Made by a program: the position numbers and the translations under genes. Positions 32,732 through 34,249 of a DNA stretch of 34,249 nt are shown here, piece by piece. The notes under the pieces are model-generated. The model made no database searches. It had not been told where the DNA came from and was given only the letters and a program-made list of their open reading frames with translations. Numbering within the stretch: position 1 is the first letter of the stretch; each line of letters starts with the position of its first letter. The stretch spans positions 1 through 34,249 of the forward strand of contig JAQTMA010000016.1 of NCBI GenBank assembly GCA_028714615.1, given 5' to 3'. Source of the DNA: Anaerolineaceae bacterium (GTDB taxonomy: Bacteria; Chloroflexota; Anaerolineae; Anaerolineales; Anaerolineaceae).

Positions 32732-33984
32732 TATTTTCCCCCCACTTTTTCAAATATCTTATCTTCTTTACCACTTGTCTCAACGAAGAAGTTGACTAAA
32801 TTCATGTATTCACCCAGCTTGAACTGTTTTTTATCTTTATCCCAAAAGCTTGCGATCACTTTATCTTCTTGGGCCAAATTTGGTGCGTCAGTATCCCATG
32901 AACCGCTGTTTGCAGAAATATTCGCCATTGTTGGGGAATAAGCGGTGAAATTTGGGCAAGATATACCACAGTCAATAATTTTTTTCATATCAGTATCGCT
33001 GAATAGAAATGCGATTATGTGTAATCTATTATTCTGGTGCAAGGCATTAAAAAATATATCGTTGATATGCTCATCCGAAAATGAATAACCAGAAATAAGA
33101 AATAAACCTTCTCCTTCTAGTAAATATCGCTTTAGCCTATCAAAAAAGGCAAGAAAAGGTTGCTTTCGGGATAGCTCATATTTTTCTTTTGAGGGATAAA
33201 TTACAAGTTCATCGTTATCATTATCTAGAACCTTTGCTAATACACCTAACCTTACAACTTTATTATTGTTGCGGGTTGGATTATTTTTCCAAAACCATCC
33301 TAATGACCCATGTATCTTCCATAGCCTGATCCAACTCACTGGGGGGGCGTCTAACCTATTCCGTGTTTCGATACTGTCCGGTAGGAAAAATGGTTCATTT
33401 GCCCCAACAAAACCATCAAAATAAGGGATTTGGAGGCTTTCAAAAGACTTCTCAAAAACCATATCGTAATTTGTTGTAAATATCTCTTTTGTAAAATCTC
33501 TACTTAACCAATTTACCCAAGACAACAATTTTTTAGTTATCGAGTAATCTGCCCTATCTTCTTCATGCGTAATTATTTCATATATTTTTCTACATATCTT
33601 GATATCCAAAGATTTTGCTATATCTCCACAAATCCCCATGTAATCTCGAGCACTGGAATCCCTTGTAATCTGCCGTATTAATCGCAGTTGGTTTAATATA
33701 TCTTCCACCGTAATTGTTGTGTCGGAAGAGTAATGAATTTTCAGGCTGTCTTCAATAAATTTGACTTGCTTTCGATCATCTTCGTCAAGCTCGGACTTTA
33801 TTGCGTTGGTAAGTGTGATTATTCCTGGTATACCTATTGCCATTGATGTCCCGGCACCAAAGAAGAATCCCACTCTTTTGATTACCGAAATCTGATTTCT
33901 CAGTTCATTTAACTCACGGGTAACATCGAACTTCATGCGATTACTCGTGTTTTCACCCACAGTTCGAATTACTGAAGTATCCAT
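32731..33984 (-). CDS. SIR2-like NAD-cleaving protein of a SIR2-HerA defence system
   Basis: The ATG at 33984 is preferred to one four codons upstream because GGAG lies 6 bases before it. The 417-residue protein has the SIR2_2 layout: GFFFGAGTSMAIGIPG (about 39-54) for NAD binding, EIFTTNYDMVFE (about 167-178), then LWKIHGSLGW (about 221-230) with the catalytic His, and FLISGYSFSDEHIND (about 295-309). The last 80 residues are outside the domain and may contact HerA. Sirtuin-like proteins of this class deplete NAD+ when phage infects, stopping growth. The gene is the first of the operon; no convincing -35/-10 pair is seen in the 212 bases between it and the inverted repeat at 34197. Confidence 0.92.
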   Translation of the reverse strand: MDTSVIRTVGENTSNRMKFDVTRELNELRNQISVIKRVGFFFGAGTSMAIGIPGIITLTNAIKSELDEDDRKQVKFIEDSLKIHYSSDTTITVEDILNQLRLIRQITRDSSARDYMGICGDIAKSLDIKICRKIYEIITHEEDRADYSITKKLLSWVNWLSRDFTKEIFTTNYDMVFEKSFESLQIPYFDGFVGANEPFFLPDSIETRNRLDAPPVSWIRLWKIHGSLGWFWKNNPTRNNNKVVRLGVLAKVLDNDNDELVIYPSKEKYELSRKQPFLAFFDRLKRYLLEGEGLFLISGYSFSDEHINDIFFNALHQNNRLHIIAFLFSDTDMKKIIDCGISCPNFTAYSPTMANISANSGSWDTDAPNLAQEDKVIASFWDKDKKQFKLGEYMNLVNFFVETSGKEDKIFEKVGGK

Positions 33985-34196
33985 CTTTCTCTCCATGTGC
34001 TTCAGATGGCTATGATGGTGGGTAGTTACCTACTCTATTCCATAGCACAGATGATAAAAATTGGAATAATAAAAAGTTTCAGAAGCGTAACGCCGTTCCT
34101 TAGGGTATGTGTGTGACCAATATTTGATTGTGCAAGGGTTTTTCTGTAAATTCGGTCAGGTTATTCCCATCGGTTTCTTAAAGTTCCAAGGAACGA

Positions 34197-34242
34197 GTTG
34201 TGGAAAAGTGGAAAGGTGAAGACTTTTCCACTTTTCCACAAC
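34197..34242. repeat. Perfect 18-bp inverted repeat with 10-base loop
   Basis: The arms are GTTGTGGAAAAGTGGAAA (34197-34214) and TTTCCACTTTTCCACAAC (34225-34242), exact reverse complements, separated by GGTGAAGACT. Each arm is itself built of a doubled GTGGAAA unit. There is no run of T after the stem on either strand within the window, so a standard intrinsic terminator is not shown. It lies upstream of the SIR2-HerA operon and close to the window end. The rest of 33985-34196 is AT-rich and shows nothing else I can support. Confidence 0.75.
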
Positions 34243-34249
34243 CCCTACG

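Noticed and set aside
34197..34242. Replication origin, from the TTTTCCACA and TGTGGAAAA sequences in the inverted repeat
   Set aside because: Only two loose DnaA-box matches exist, both forced by the repeat, and no dnaA, dnaN or repA is near.

Overview
The window is a densely packed bacterial defence island. Every gene I can support lies on the minus strand, so transcription runs from high to low coordinates. Nothing in it names the organism. The mixed base composition, the use of AddAB rather than RecBCD, and the flavour of the proteins would fit an environmental bacterium such as a member of the Chloroflexota (Anaerolineae), but that is a low-confidence guess. Base composition changes sharply along the window: very AT-rich at 30.7-34.2 kb, very GC-rich at 23.9-30.4 kb, and mosaic in the BREX region. 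This suggests blocks of separate origin.

Layout in order of transcription. (1) 34.0-30.7 kb: a SIR2-like NADase gene and a HerA-like ATPase gene overlapping by one base (the known SIR2-HerA defence pair), followed after 4 bases by a small KTSC-domain gene. (2) 30.4-22.9 kb: addB, addA and an ADP-ribosylglycohydrolase gene whose start overlaps the addA stop, behind a TATAAT -10 element. (3) 22.8 kb to the left edge: one long BREX-type operon with a good sigma-70-like promoter. It opens with an excisionase-type HTH gene, then brxE, brxA and brxB, which points to BREX type 6.

The striking part is what follows. PglX (the BREX adenine methyltransferase) is present as two genes. The N-terminal methyltransferase half is at 20546-18504 and the C-terminal recognition half at 13836-11860. 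Between them sit three coupled genes: a GmrSD/BrxU-like DUF262-DUF1524 nuclease, a Schlafen/AlbA_2 ATP-binding protein and a gamma-glutamylcyclotransferase-like protein with an apparent frameshift. After the C-terminal half come a uracil-DNA-glycosylase-like gene, a NucS/DUF91-like nuclease, brxC, a HEPN protein, a PD-(D/E)XK-like protein and an unknown protein. Then comes a second PglX-type methyltransferase, split in the same inter-domain region: N half 3968-2073, C half 1440 to beyond base 1, with a small PD-(D/E)XK-like gene between. The second C half has no stop in the window and is easily missed.

The inferred picture is a type 6 BREX backbone whose two methyltransferases have both become two-gene proteins, with nuclease and effector genes housed in the gap and tied in by short overlaps. 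pglZ, brxD and brxHI are not in the window and would be expected to the left of base 1. I see no rRNA, tRNA, CRISPR array, transposase or integrase.
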